Positions 15,935-23,216 of a stretch of 29,123 nt of DNA are shown piece after piece; positions within the stretch are counted from its first letter, which is position 1, and each line of letters opens with the position of its first letter. Under the pieces are notes generated by a model. That model searched no databases. It saw nothing but the letters and a program-made list of their open reading frames with translations, and was not told the origin of the DNA. This stretch comes from Acidobacteriaceae bacterium (GTDB lineage Bacteria; Acidobacteriota; Terriglobia; Terriglobales; Acidobacteriaceae): assembly GCA_003162255.1 (NCBI GenBank), contig PMMJ01000248.1:1-29123 (forward strand), written 5' to 3'. A program made the translations under genes and the position numbers.

Positions 15935-17304
15935 ATCCGCTCATCGCCAATTCGCTCTGGTTTGCATCGTGTCTGCCGGAAGCGCTGGCATTTCGACGCG
16001 CCTGTCACCGCGTGGCCTCTACGCAGTGGCGGGTGTTGCGGGAGATTCTGAAGCGCAGCCGGGAGTACGCGGACGTTCGGAGCATTCCGGAATTTCAAGA
16101 GCGAGTGCCGCTGTCGGACGCACCGCTGGAGACGACCGATCCCGTGCTGCGGCGCGTGCCGACCAGTGGCACAACTGCGGCAACGAAATGGATTCCGTAT
16201 ACGGCGGCACTGCAGCGGGAATTTCAACGTGGCATCGCGCCCTGGATTGTGGATCTGTTCCAGCACAACCCGGCCATGCTCGGCGGCCGATCGTATTGGG
16301 CGATTTCACCGGCCGGGCAGACCGGCGATGAATTTGCGGACGACACCGAATATCTCGGGCGCGCCCGACGATTGGTCGCATCCACACTTGCGGTGCCTGT
16401 GAGCGTGCGGCACATTGCCAACATCGAGGAGTGGCGGCGCGCTACGCTGCGGCACCTGGTCGCGTGCCGGGATTTGACATTCATCTCGGTGTGGAATCCG
16501 ACGTTTTTGATGTTGTTGGTCGAGCCGCTGCGTCGCGACGAGCTGCCTGAGTTGTGGCCGAATTTGCGAGTGATCAGTTGCTGGGCCGACGCGGAAGCGG
16601 CTCAGCCGGCCGCGGAACTGGCGCGGTTGTTCCCGCAGGCGCGGATTCAGCCAAAAGGACTGATCGCAACCGAAGGCTTCGTCTCGCTGCCGCTGTGGGA
16701 TCGTGACGGCGCAGCCTTGGCGGTCCGCTCGCATTTCTTCGAATTCCTCGACAAGAAGAGTTGTCCCCAACTGGCGCATGAGTTGATCGAGGGCGACGAG
16801 TATTCGGTGGTGCTGACGACGGGTGGTGGGCTGTACCGTTATCGTCTTTGTGACTGTGTGCGCGTGACCGGGTTTGTGGGAGAGTGTCCGCTTTTGCGGT
16901 TCGTTGGCAAGGAAGACAACGTGTCTGATCGCTTTGGCGAGAAGGTCAACGAGGCGCATGTTCGTGCGGCGTTGGAGGGCGCACATGCGGAGTTCCTGTT
17001 AGTGGCCTGCGAAGATCATGCGTATACACTCTATGTCGAGGCTGCCGGCAAGTCCGACGCCGAACTCTCGGGGCTCGGTCGAAAGCTGGAGGCATCGCTG
17101 CAGGAGAACGTACATTACCGGTATTGTCGCGAGCTGGGCCAACTGGCGCCGGTGCGTGTATTTCGCATCGCCCGCAGCGGAATGATCCGTTATGTTGCCG
17201 AACGGCACGCGCGCGGTCAGCGACTCGGCAACGTGAAGGCCACGCTGCTACGGCGCGACAGTGGGTGGACCAAAGTCTTTGAGGGCGGGGTGGTGACAGA
17301 ATGA
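15931..17304 (+). CDS. GH3-family acyl-adenylating enzyme
   Basis: A 457-residue member of the GH3 family of acyl-acid amido synthetases, in the adenylate-forming superfamily; plant relatives conjugate amino acids to carboxylic acids such as jasmonate and auxin. The nucleotide-binding loop is TSGTT at residues 78-82, followed by ATKWIPYT. Further elements are ATEGFVSLPLW (the acid-binding/motif 2 region) and TTGGGLYRYRLCDCVRVTGF, the motif 3 region, where the usual GD reads CD. FVGKEDNVSDRFGEKVNEAHV marks the hinge to the C-terminal domain. The GTG start at 15931 forms a GTGA overlap with the previous stop; the frame extends 18 codons upstream but without homologous residues. It probably activates a carboxylate and joins it to an amine made or modified by the upstream enzymes. 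It is the last gene of the operon. Confidence 0.88.
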   Translation: MNPLIANSLWFASCLPEALAFRRACHRVASTQWRVLREILKRSREYADVRSIPEFQERVPLSDAPLETTDPVLRRVPTSGTTAATKWIPYTAALQREFQRGIAPWIVDLFQHNPAMLGGRSYWAISPAGQTGDEFADDTEYLGRARRLVASTLAVPVSVRHIANIEEWRRATLRHLVACRDLTFISVWNPTFLMLLVEPLRRDELPELWPNLRVISCWADAEAAQPAAELARLFPQARIQPKGLIATEGFVSLPLWDRDGAALAVRSHFFEFLDKKSCPQLAHELIEGDEYSVVLTTGGGLYRYRLCDCVRVTGFVGECPLLRFVGKEDNVSDRFGEKVNEAHVRAALEGAHAEFLLVACEDHAYTLYVEAAGKSDAELSGLGRKLEASLQENVHYRYCRELGQLAPVRVFRIARSGMIRYVAERHARGQRLGNVKATLLRRDSGWTKVFEGGVVTE

Positions 17305-17352
17305 CTTGAAGGGATGGGGATTTCGGTACGAAGGGGAGCGGGACGGCGTGAT

Positions 17353-17745
17353 TCATTGCCGTGCCTCGGCTGCGCTGGCCACCTTCTCGCGCGGGGCTGC
17401 AAGCGCCGGCTGCTTGAATGCCACCGTCGTGAAGAACTCGATGATCAACCCGAATATCGGATTGCCGATGAGGAGGTTGGCCAACGGCAGCAGTCCCAAT
17501 CCCAGGTTCATAAAAAGGAAATAGGAGAAGATCGATCCGACGACAAGCCCCATGACGATGCCGTTCCAGGCCCAACGCAGTTTCAGCCCAGACGCGCCGA
17601 TAGCAAAGCCCATCACTGCCCTATTCAGTAAGACCCACACCAAGTTGATAGCCGTGAACTTAAGAAAGCCGCCCTTGAATCCCGCGGTTGCGCAAAGCAC
17701 ACCTGCAATCAAGCCGAAAAAAGTAGCAATCGTAATTCGCTTCAT
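17353..17745 (-). CDS. Small membrane protein, function unknown
   Basis: A 130-residue protein with about four hydrophobic segments (TIATFFGLIAGVLCATAGF, INLVWVLLNRAVMGFAIGA, WNGIVMGLVVGSIFSYFLF, NPIFGLIIEFFTTVAF) and a short charged tail. I do not recognise the family. The start is supported by GGAGGG 4 bases upstream. It lies 86 bases downstream of the ABC permease on the same strand, so it could be a late member of that operon or have its own promoter. It converges with the GH3 gene, with only 48 bases between the two stops. Confidence 0.7.
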   Translation of the reverse strand: MKRITIATFFGLIAGVLCATAGFKGGFLKFTAINLVWVLLNRAVMGFAIGASGLKLRWAWNGIVMGLVVGSIFSYFLFMNLGLGLLPLANLLIGNPIFGLIIEFFTTVAFKQPALAAPREKVASAAEARQ

Positions 17746-17831
17746 AAGGCCCTCCGTGATCCGATCAGAACCGCGCTTGCCCTCGAATTAAGCCGTGCCG
17801 CAGCCAAAGCCATTTATGAGACCAGTCCTAA

Positions 17832-18758
17832 TCAGATTGGTCCTTGATAGCGGCGCAGCCGGACCGCTGCGGCTAGGAATGCCGCGGCGACTGCCAGGCC
17901 GATCCAGAGACCGGAGCTGCTCAGGAATCTACCCAGGGCGAGATATGTCATCGGATGCATCGAGGCACTGCCTGTCAGGGCGGCACCTTCCGAACCGCCC
18001 GTCAAGCGGGACGTTAGCAGGGCGCCGAAATGGGAAGTGTTGAAGACGATCTTCTCGACGACGCCGATCGCGAGCAGCGGTAAGGCCGCCCATAGAAACG
18101 CCGCGCGCCGCGCCCATCCCGAGACTAGCAGCAGCCAGCCATAGAAGGGCGCATACCAGAGCCCATGCACCCCCAGAAGATGGCAGAACAGCATCAGAGA
18201 CATCTGGAACAAGGGCAAATGTGTCCATACTGTCGTGACACTCTGACCGCTCGCCAGTAGTACCGCGGTGCTAACCAGCAGCATGATGCACTGCGTGGCA
18301 ACGGTGATCGCGAACGCCAGCAGCGGGAGAATCACTATCGGGATGCTCGCCTTCGAGAGCACGGTCGTGAAATCGGAAACCGGCAAAGACTTCCAGAACA
18401 GAATGGTGCGATCGCGACGTTCGCCGTGCAGCGCGTCGAGAGAGTAAAACACCCCGACGATAATCGCGGTCGCCATGATCGAAAGAGCCACGAAGTTGTA
18501 CGGCTTCCCGATCAACTCCTGTTGCTGCATCGGGTCGAGCGCCAGCGCGGCACGCATTTTAGACGGCAGATGAATCGCGCTGATCAGAAAGCTAAACAGA
18601 AATACGGCGGCGACCGCGAGCGGTGCGATATAGATGGAGCGGTTCTCCCACAATTCACGCCGCACCGACCAGTAAAATGGCTGAGTCGGGGAGATGGCGG
18701 CGGGCGCGATTGGCTGCGAGTCGAAGGACTCGGGCACGGCGTTCGATTCAGTATTCAT
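17832..18758 (-). CDS. ABC-2 type transporter permease
   Basis: Integral membrane subunit of 308 residues with six to seven predicted helices, for example IYIAPLAVAAVFLFSFLISA, FVALSIMATAIIVGVFYSL, IVILPLLAFAITVATQCIML and LWIGLAVAAAFLAAAVRL. The cytoplasmic motif LDALHGERRDRTILFWKSLPVS after the second helix is typical of ABC-2 permeases that act with BcrA/YtrB-like ATPases. Its start overlaps the ATPase stop by 4 bases (ATGA), so the two subunits are made together. The transported substrate is unknown; such systems export lipids, peptides or antibiotics. Confidence 0.88.
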   Translation of the reverse strand: MNTESNAVPESFDSQPIAPAAISPTQPFYWSVRRELWENRSIYIAPLAVAAVFLFSFLISAIHLPSKMRAALALDPMQQQELIGKPYNFVALSIMATAIIVGVFYSLDALHGERRDRTILFWKSLPVSDFTTVLSKASIPIVILPLLAFAITVATQCIMLLVSTAVLLASGQSVTTVWTHLPLFQMSLMLFCHLLGVHGLWYAPFYGWLLLVSGWARRAAFLWAALPLLAIGVVEKIVFNTSHFGALLTSRLTGGSEGAALTGSASMHPMTYLALGRFLSSSGLWIGLAVAAAFLAAAVRLRRYQGPI

Positions 18759-19645
18759 CTGCGTGCTCCTGGTGCTGCGCTGGCCTGATTGCCCATCACG
18801 GCAACGAACAAGTCGGCGATGCTGGGCGTGCGCGTGTCGCCAAACGCGGCGAGTTGCTGGCGGTCAACCTTATCGAGTGTCATCAGGTCGAAAAGTAAAA
18901 TGCTGCGCCCGAGCACCTGGCGCTCGTGGATCGGCTTGAGCGCCCGTGCTGCGGCGACTTGCTCGGGATGCACCGTCACTTCCACATAACGCGACTCGAC
19001 TTCTTCCATGCTGCAATTGAGCACGATCCGGCCACGATTGATGAACATGAGATCGGTGAGGACGTTCTGGATCTCTTCCACCTGGTGGGTCGTCACCACG
19101 ATGGTGCGGCTGCGATCGAAGTAGTCGTTCAGCAGGGAATCGTAGAACTGTTTGCGGTACAGGATGTCGAGGCCAAGCGTCGGCTCGTCCAGCACCAGCA
19201 ATCTTGCGTCAATGGCCATGACCAGAGCGAGGTGCAGCTGGGCCACCATGCCCTTCGACAATTCCCTGACCTTGCTGGCGCTCCGGATGGTTGTCTTCGC
19301 CAGAAAACTTTCCGCCTTCGCGCGATCGAATCGCGGATGCACGCCGGCCACGTAGTCGAGCGCCTGCGAAACCTTGATCCAGCGCGGCAGCACCGCGACA
19401 TCGGCAATGAAGCAGACATCGCGCATCAGTTGATCGCGCTCGGTCCAGGGGTTGCGTCCGAGCACTCTCAGTTCTCCCTGATATGGGGTGAGGCCGAGAA
19501 TCGCGTTGAGCGCGGTGGTCTTGCCGGCGCCGTTCGGGCCGATGAGTCCGAGGATGCGGCCCTCTTCGACACGCAAATCCACGCCGTCCAGCGCGATGGT
19601 TGCGCCGAAGGCCTTGCGGAGACCGCGTGCTTCTATGACTGTCAT
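18755..19645 (-). CDS. ABC transporter ATP-binding protein
   Basis: Nucleotide-binding subunit of 296 residues. Walker A is GPNGAGKTT (36-44), the signature is LSKGM (129-133, a variant of LSGGQ), Walker B is LLVLDEP (149-155), the D-loop is GLD, and the switch histidine is H187 in VVTTHQ. The C-terminal 70 residues form the small regulatory domain common in BcrA/YtrB-type ATPases. The start overlaps the regulator gene by 4 bases and the stop overlaps the permease start, giving a regulator-ATPase-permease order usual for YtrA-controlled exporters. Confidence 0.93.
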   Translation of the reverse strand: MTVIEARGLRKAFGATIALDGVDLRVEEGRILGLIGPNGAGKTTALNAILGLTPYQGELRVLGRNPWTERDQLMRDVCFIADVAVLPRWIKVSQALDYVAGVHPRFDRAKAESFLAKTTIRSASKVRELSKGMVAQLHLALVMAIDARLLVLDEPTLGLDILYRKQFYDSLLNDYFDRSRTIVVTTHQVEEIQNVLTDLMFINRGRIVLNCSMEEVESRYVEVTVHPEQVAAARALKPIHERQVLGRSILLFDLMTLDKVDRQQLAAFGDTRTPSIADLFVAVMGNQASAAPGARR

Positions 19646-20061
19646 GGCTTCGGTTCCTCGTTTTCTGTTTCATGCGAATCTGCAACCTCCGGCGACGGCT
19701 GGCGACTTGCGGTGGCATCCAGCAGTTCCTGCGGAGTCAGGCCGAGGCGCTGAATGTTGGCGTAAACCCTGGGCCATTCTTCGGCAAGAAACTTCTTGCG
19801 TTCGCCCTGCAACAGCAAATTGCGCGCGCCGGCATTGATGAACATTCCGCGACCTCGCCTGCTCTCGACCAGTTGCTCGTCGACCAGTTGTTGATAGCCC
19901 TTCAAGACCGTGATTGGATTGACCCGATATTCGGCTGCGACATTGCGCACCGACGGCAGTGGATCGCCTTCTTTGAGCACGCCGTCGAGTATCATGGCGA
20001 CGACGCGGTCGCGAAGCTGGCGGTAAATCGGCTGACTGTCGTTCCACTCACGGTCCATCAT
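19642..20061 (-). CDS. GntR family transcriptional regulator, YtrA subfamily
   Basis: A 139-residue DNA-binding repressor. The winged helix is at the N-terminus (QPIYRQLRDRVVAMILDGVL, then LPSVRNVAAEYRVNPITVLKGYQQLVDEQLVESRRGRGMF). A short helical tail replaces the large effector domain of other GntR proteins, which defines the YtrA type. I chose ATG 20061, preceded by GGAA; a TTG 9 bases earlier and an ATG 3 bases later are alternatives. It is coupled to the ABC genes by a 4-base overlap. Family members bind palindromes in their own promoter, and the palindrome at 20738-20759 fits that role. Confidence 0.9.
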   Translation of the reverse strand: MMDREWNDSQPIYRQLRDRVVAMILDGVLKEGDPLPSVRNVAAEYRVNPITVLKGYQQLVDEQLVESRRGRGMFINAGARNLLLQGERKKFLAEEWPRVYANIQRLGLTPQELLDATASRQPSPEVADSHETENEEPKP

Positions 20062-20108
20062 GTTTTCCAAATCGTCTTAGCTGGGATGCGCTCTGTCACT
20101 TTGTCCGC

Positions 20109-20651
20109 TTACTTTGTGCGCTGCAAATCGAAGTGCGCGTTGACCGGCTTGTCCCCAGGCATCATGTACGTCCAGTCCTCGGTGTGATGGTTCGCGTCGA
20201 TGACGGTAAAGACGGCATGGTGCATGTGTCCGTACTGCGTGCCGCCGGCGAGATCGAGAAAATCGAATTCCACCGTTTTTCCGTCCGGCGATGTCCTGGC
20301 CGCCATGCGCGGCCGATTGCCGGCGTCGCAATAATGCGTCAGGAGCAGGCGATCGTTCTCCAGGTAGAACATGGTGACGGGATGGTCGTACCGAGTCGGA
20401 TCGTCCGCCGTTCCCGCTGCCTTCATCTCATGCACAAGCGCGTTTCCCCGAGAAGTCACACGCAGCGAGACGTCCAAGATGGCTCCGTCCCCCATACCGG
20501 GTTGGGGCGGGACGGTGGTCACGCGGCCTTCCCACGAACCCGCCAGAGATTTCATTTTGTCGAAGGACTTTTGCGCGTCGGACTGGGCAAAAGCCACAGT
20601 GGAGAGCGCCATTAGAACGACGCCGGACAACATTACACGAAGGAATTTCAT
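20109..20651 (-). CDS. Secreted lipocalin-like (DUF1579-like) protein
   Basis: A 180-residue exported protein with a clear signal peptide (MKFLRVMLSGVVLMALSTVAFA, cut after AFA). The mature part is predicted to be beta-rich, with the opening LAGSWEGRVTTVP, later RVTSRGNALVHEMKA, and a histidine-rich stretch YGHMHHAVFTVIDANHHTEDW. The pattern resembles the DUF1579/lipocalin-like group, but I am not sure of the family. AAGGAG lies 8 bases before the ATG. It is the first gene after the palindromic promoter and 47 bases ahead of the regulator, so it is probably co-controlled with the exporter. Confidence 0.75.
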   Translation of the reverse strand: MKFLRVMLSGVVLMALSTVAFAQSDAQKSFDKMKSLAGSWEGRVTTVPPQPGMGDGAILDVSLRVTSRGNALVHEMKAAGTADDPTRYDHPVTMFYLENDRLLLTHYCDAGNRPRMAARTSPDGKTVEFDFLDLAGGTQYGHMHHAVFTVIDANHHTEDWTYMMPGDKPVNAHFDLQRTK

Positions 20652-20737
20652 GTTTCATTCTCCTTAAGCTTTCTTACTTCAGGCTGGGGGTTTCCCTCGC
20701 CTACAGGGTGCGAGCGATGATCTTTGATCGATCCCAT

Positions 20738-20759
20738 GTGTACTAGTTAACTATAACAC
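20738..20759. promoter_or_regulatory. Palindromic operator candidate for the YtrA-type regulator
   Basis: A 22-base near-palindrome: the outer GTGT and ACAC arms and the perfect inner TAGTTAACTA match, with 18 of 22 positions symmetric. A second pair, CATGTG (20735-20740) and CACATG (20765-20770), encloses it. It overlaps the promoter of the minus-strand operon. Confidence 0.6.
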
Positions 20760-20768
20760 TAAATCACA

Positions 20769-20774
20769 TGTCAA
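20769..20774 (-). promoter_or_regulatory. TTGACA -35 box of the regulator/ABC operon
   Basis: On the minus strand TTGACA is perfect. The -10 region falls inside the palindrome 17-19 bases further on (for example TTAACT or TAACTA), so a bound repressor would block polymerase. It lies 118 bases before the first gene start. Confidence 0.5.
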
Positions 20775-20885
20775 GCATTTGCCGTCTTTTTTTTGCGCTT
20801 TCCGCCGTCATGCGCTATCCATTTTAGAAACAATGACTTGCAAGGTATCATCTCGCCTCTCAATGAAACCCCGCTGGACTCTACT

Positions 20886-22436
20886 CTACTTTCCGATGCA
20901 GAAGGTGCTGAATATTAGGTTCAGGATGTCGTCGTTGGTGGTGGCGCCGGTGATTTCGTCCAGGGGGCGGAGGGATGCATAGAGATCGAGCAGGAGCATC
21001 TCGTGCGGGACTCGGTTGACTACGGCGTTGGCGGCGGCGGCTAGCGCTCCCTGCGCGTCGTTGACTAGTTTCTGGTGGCGCACGCTGGTTAGGAAGCCGG
21101 TTTCTTGCTGGGTGGCGTTGTCTCCGGCGACGTGCTTGAGGATAGCGGCGCGGAGGGCGGGGATGCCTTCGCCGGTTAGGGCGGAGGTGGGGATGCGCGG
21201 CGGGGAACCGGGCACTGCCGGCGAAACCCTGCCGGGCTCTGCCCGGCTTGGACGGGCGAGGCGCCCGTCCCCACACAATCTCGGCAGATCGGATTTGTTT
21301 TCTACTACTATCGCTGGGCGGGCTTCTACCTGAGTCAGTAACTCTTGATCTTCATCGGATAGGGGTTGGCTATTGTCGATTACTACCAGGACTAAGTCGG
21401 CGCCGGCGATGGCTTCCATTGATTTCTTGATGCCTATGCTCTCGGCTTCGTCGAGGGCGCGGCGAATGCCGGCGGTGTCCACTAGTTCCACAGGAATTCC
21501 ACCGATGGCTACGGTTTCGCTGACTAGATCGCGCGTGGTGCCGGGCTGGGCCGTTACTATGGCGCGCTCGCGTTCTACGAGGCGATTGAAGAGGCTCGAT
21601 TTGCCCACGTTGGGACGACCTACTATGGCCAGAGTCAGTCCCTGATGGACGATTTTGCCGTAGGTAAAAGTCGCGGCTAGTTGCTCCAGCGGGACTTTGA
21701 CTTCGGCGATGCGAGCTTGGATGGTGGCGTCCTGGGCTATGGAGACATCGTCTTCGGCGAAGTCTATGCCGGCTTCCAGCAGGGCGATCAGGTTGATTAG
21801 CCTTTGCTTGATCGGCTTCAAGCGATTGGAAAGGGCGCCTTCTAACTGTTGAGCGGCCACCTTGGCTTGGAATAAAGTTTGCGCGTCGATCAGGTCGCGG
21901 ACGGCTTCGGCTTGGGTCAGATCCAAGCGTCCGTTGAGGAAGGCGCGCATGGTGAATTCTCCGGGCTCGGCCAGGCGGGCGCCTTGGGCTAGCGCGAGTT
22001 CGAGGATGTGGCGCAGGACTACGGGCGAGCCGTGGGCGGAGATTTCTACGATGTCGTCGGTGGTATAGGAGTGGGGGCTGGCGAAGTAGGTGACTATGAC
22101 TTCGTCGATGCGGGCGGGAATGGTGCTTTGCTCGGATGGACTCGGCAGCGAACTGCCCACCCAAGCGGAGCTTGGGTGGGGCACCCGGGGAGCTGAGGTA
22201 GTGCTGGCAGGGGCGGAGCTTTGCTCGGCTGGACGGACGAAGGCGTCCGTCCCTACGTGAGTCGTGGCGGGGTCGATTAGGTCGCAGCGCTGGGCTCGGT
22301 TCGGTTCCAGCTCGCGATTTAGATTAAGCATCGGCTTGGCTATGGCTCGGGCTTCGGGACCGGCTAGGCGAACTACTCCGATGCCGCCGCGGCCGGGCGG
22401 AGTGGCGATGGCGACTATGGTGTCATCTAGATTCAC
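20886..22436 (-). CDS. mnmE: tRNA modification GTPase MnmE, with two repeat-derived insertions
   Basis: MnmE works with MnmG to install the 5-carboxymethylaminomethyl (cmnm5) group on wobble uridine of certain tRNAs. The N-terminal folate-binding domain opens with DDTIVAIATPPGRGGIGVVRLAG and continues at HSYTTDDIVEISAHGSPVV. The G domain has GRPNVGKSS (273-281), AQPGTTRD, DTAGI and NKSD. The C-terminus ends FCIGK with the invariant cysteine. At 516 residues it is about 60 longer than E. coli MnmE (454). The excess is two low-complexity stretches, near residues 59-108 and 388-418, both containing hairpin repeats read in frame. The GTG start is forced by an upstream in-frame stop. The gene is on the opposite strand to the rpmH-dnaN run, with which it usually clusters. 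Confidence 0.95.
   Translation of the reverse strand: MNLDDTIVAIATPPGRGGIGVVRLAGPEARAIAKPMLNLNRELEPNRAQRCDLIDPATTHVGTDAFVRPAEQSSAPASTTSAPRVPHPSSAWVGSSLPSPSEQSTIPARIDEVIVTYFASPHSYTTDDIVEISAHGSPVVLRHILELALAQGARLAEPGEFTMRAFLNGRLDLTQAEAVRDLIDAQTLFQAKVAAQQLEGALSNRLKPIKQRLINLIALLEAGIDFAEDDVSIAQDATIQARIAEVKVPLEQLAATFTYGKIVHQGLTLAIVGRPNVGKSSLFNRLVERERAIVTAQPGTTRDLVSETVAIGGIPVELVDTAGIRRALDEAESIGIKKSMEAIAGADLVLVVIDNSQPLSDEDQELLTQVEARPAIVVENKSDLPRLCGDGRLARPSRAEPGRVSPAVPGSPPRIPTSALTGEGIPALRAAILKHVAGDNATQQETGFLTSVRHQKLVNDAQGALAAAANAVVNRVPHEMLLLDLYASLRPLDEITGATTNDDILNLIFSTFCIGK
21231..21269. repeat. Dispersed two-hairpin repeat inside mnmE
   Basis: Hairpin a is GCCGGGC (21231-21237), TCT, GCCCGGC. Hairpin b is GACGGGCG (21251-21258), AGG, CGCCCGTC (21262-21269). 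Both stems are perfect. Read on the minus strand, it supplies the residues GDGRLARPSRAEPGRV of MnmE. Confidence 0.85.
22156..22190. repeat. CCCA/TGGG hairpin repeat inside mnmE
   Basis: CCCACCCAAGC (22156-22166), loop GGA, GCTTGGGTGGG (22170-22180), an 11-bp perfect stem followed by GCACCCGGGG. The same layout, hairpin then GGGGCACCCGG, occurs in yidD at 23834. It encodes PHPSSAWVGSSL of MnmE. Confidence 0.8.
22214..22252. repeat. Dispersed two-hairpin repeat inside mnmE, second copy
   Basis: Hairpin b is GGACGGACG (22231-22239), AAGG, CGTCCGTCC (22244-22252), perfect over 9 bp. It is preceded by an imperfect hairpin a (CGGAGC, TTT, GCTCGG). It is followed by CTACGTGAGT, which also follows the copy upstream of yidC. 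Confidence 0.8.
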
Positions 22437-22445
22437 ACGGACATT

Positions 22446-22844
22446 CTAGCCGTGAGAGGCTGCGTTCACGCTAGATGTTTGTCGATCGCAGCTTGTCCAC
22501 TTGCGATAAACAAAGAAGTAGTAGAGGGCGAGAGCGAAGGGGAGGAAACAGAAGACAAAGGGAAACCAGAGCGCACGTTTCAGCCAGGATGACTGGTCGA
22601 GGTTGAACCAAAAGTAAAGCATCGCCACCCACAACAATGCCGATCCGACGGCTTCAGGAATCAGGACCAGCCGCAACAGGGCAGCAGTTGCTGGCGGCAA
22701 TGTGTGTGATCCGATGACAGCTTGAGCGGCGCGCGTTCCGGCGAGGGTCCCACTCAATGCGAGAGCCAGCACGGAACAAGTGAGATACACACGTTGTGCG
22801 GCATGGGAATCCATCCAAGTCCGCGGAATTGGCAAGATCAGCAT
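22446..22844 (-). CDS. Small membrane protein, function unknown
   Basis: A 132-residue protein with about four hydrophobic segments (VYLTCSVLALALSGTLAG, LLRLVLIPEAVGSALLWVAMLYFWF, ALWFPFVFCFLPFALALYYFFVY) and a positively charged loop, WLKRAL. I do not recognise a named family. A later in-frame ATG at 22814 would give a shorter protein; neither start has a good ribosome site. It ends 9 bases before mnmE on the same strand, so the two may be co-transcribed, and it is divergent from rpmH. Confidence 0.65.
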   Translation of the reverse strand: MLILPIPRTWMDSHAAQRVYLTCSVLALALSGTLAGTRAAQAVIGSHTLPPATAALLRLVLIPEAVGSALLWVAMLYFWFNLDQSSWLKRALWFPFVFCFLPFALALYYFFVYRKWTSCDRQTSSVNAASHG

Positions 22845-22877
22845 CGAACGAGGCAGCTTACCACGTCATAAACCGGT

Positions 22878-22907
22878 TTGCTGCATGTGGCGCGCGTCAT
22901 TTATACT
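22878..22907 (+). promoter_or_regulatory. Promoter of the rpmH-rnpA cluster
   Basis: TTGCTG (22878-22883) and TATACT (22902-22907) are separated by 18 bases and lie about 50 bases before the rpmH start, the only promoter-like pair in the divergent gap. Confidence 0.5.
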
Positions 22908-22956
22908 TACGGTTCGCCTTAAGCCAGCCGATTCAATCAGGAGCAAGGAAGTTCGA

Positions 22957-23112
22957 ATGCCGAAACGTACATTTCAACCCAACCGGCGCAAGCGCTCGAA
23001 GAAGCACGGGTTCCGGACTCGCATGAAGACCAAGAGCGGAGCTGCGGTGCTGTCGCGCCGCCGGGCCAAGGGGCGCAAGCGCGTCTCGGTAAAGCCCGGG
23101 TTCCGCGAGTAG
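22957..23112 (+). CDS. rpmH: 50S ribosomal protein L34
   Basis: A 51-residue, strongly basic ribosomal protein of the large subunit. The family signature is complete: MPKRTFQPNRRKRSKKHGFRTRM, then TKSGAAVLSRRRAKGRKRVSV. The start is ATG 22957, with AAGGAA 6 bases upstream; the frame is open further upstream, but L34 always begins near this MPKRT. It heads the conserved rpmH-rnpA-yidD-yidC cluster. The C-terminal KPGFRE is slightly longer than in E. coli (46 residues). Confidence 0.97.
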   Translation: MPKRTFQPNRRKRSKKHGFRTRMKTKSGAAVLSRRRAKGRKRVSVKPGFRE

Positions 23113-23130
23113 TTTTCCCAACAGATGCTC

Positions 23131-23158
23131 GTACCCAAGTACCCAGTACTCAGTACCC
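23131..23158. repeat. Heptamer tandem repeat between rpmH and rnpA
   Basis: Four 7-base units of the form AGTACCC (GTACCCA-AGTACCC-AGTACTC-AGTACCC) in tandem. Intergenic heptamer runs of this kind also form the ends of the element at 25822-26009, there with AGCTNTC units. Confidence 0.6.
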
Positions 23159-23216
23159 GGAGAAAGCGGGTCGGCATACTGGGCAACTGTGTACTGCTTT
23201 GCAGGAGGGTAAGTTG

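Noticed and set aside
17815..17845. Hairpin with G-T pairs between the ABC permease and the next gene as a terminator
   Set aside because: The stem is imperfect and no T run follows on the minus strand.
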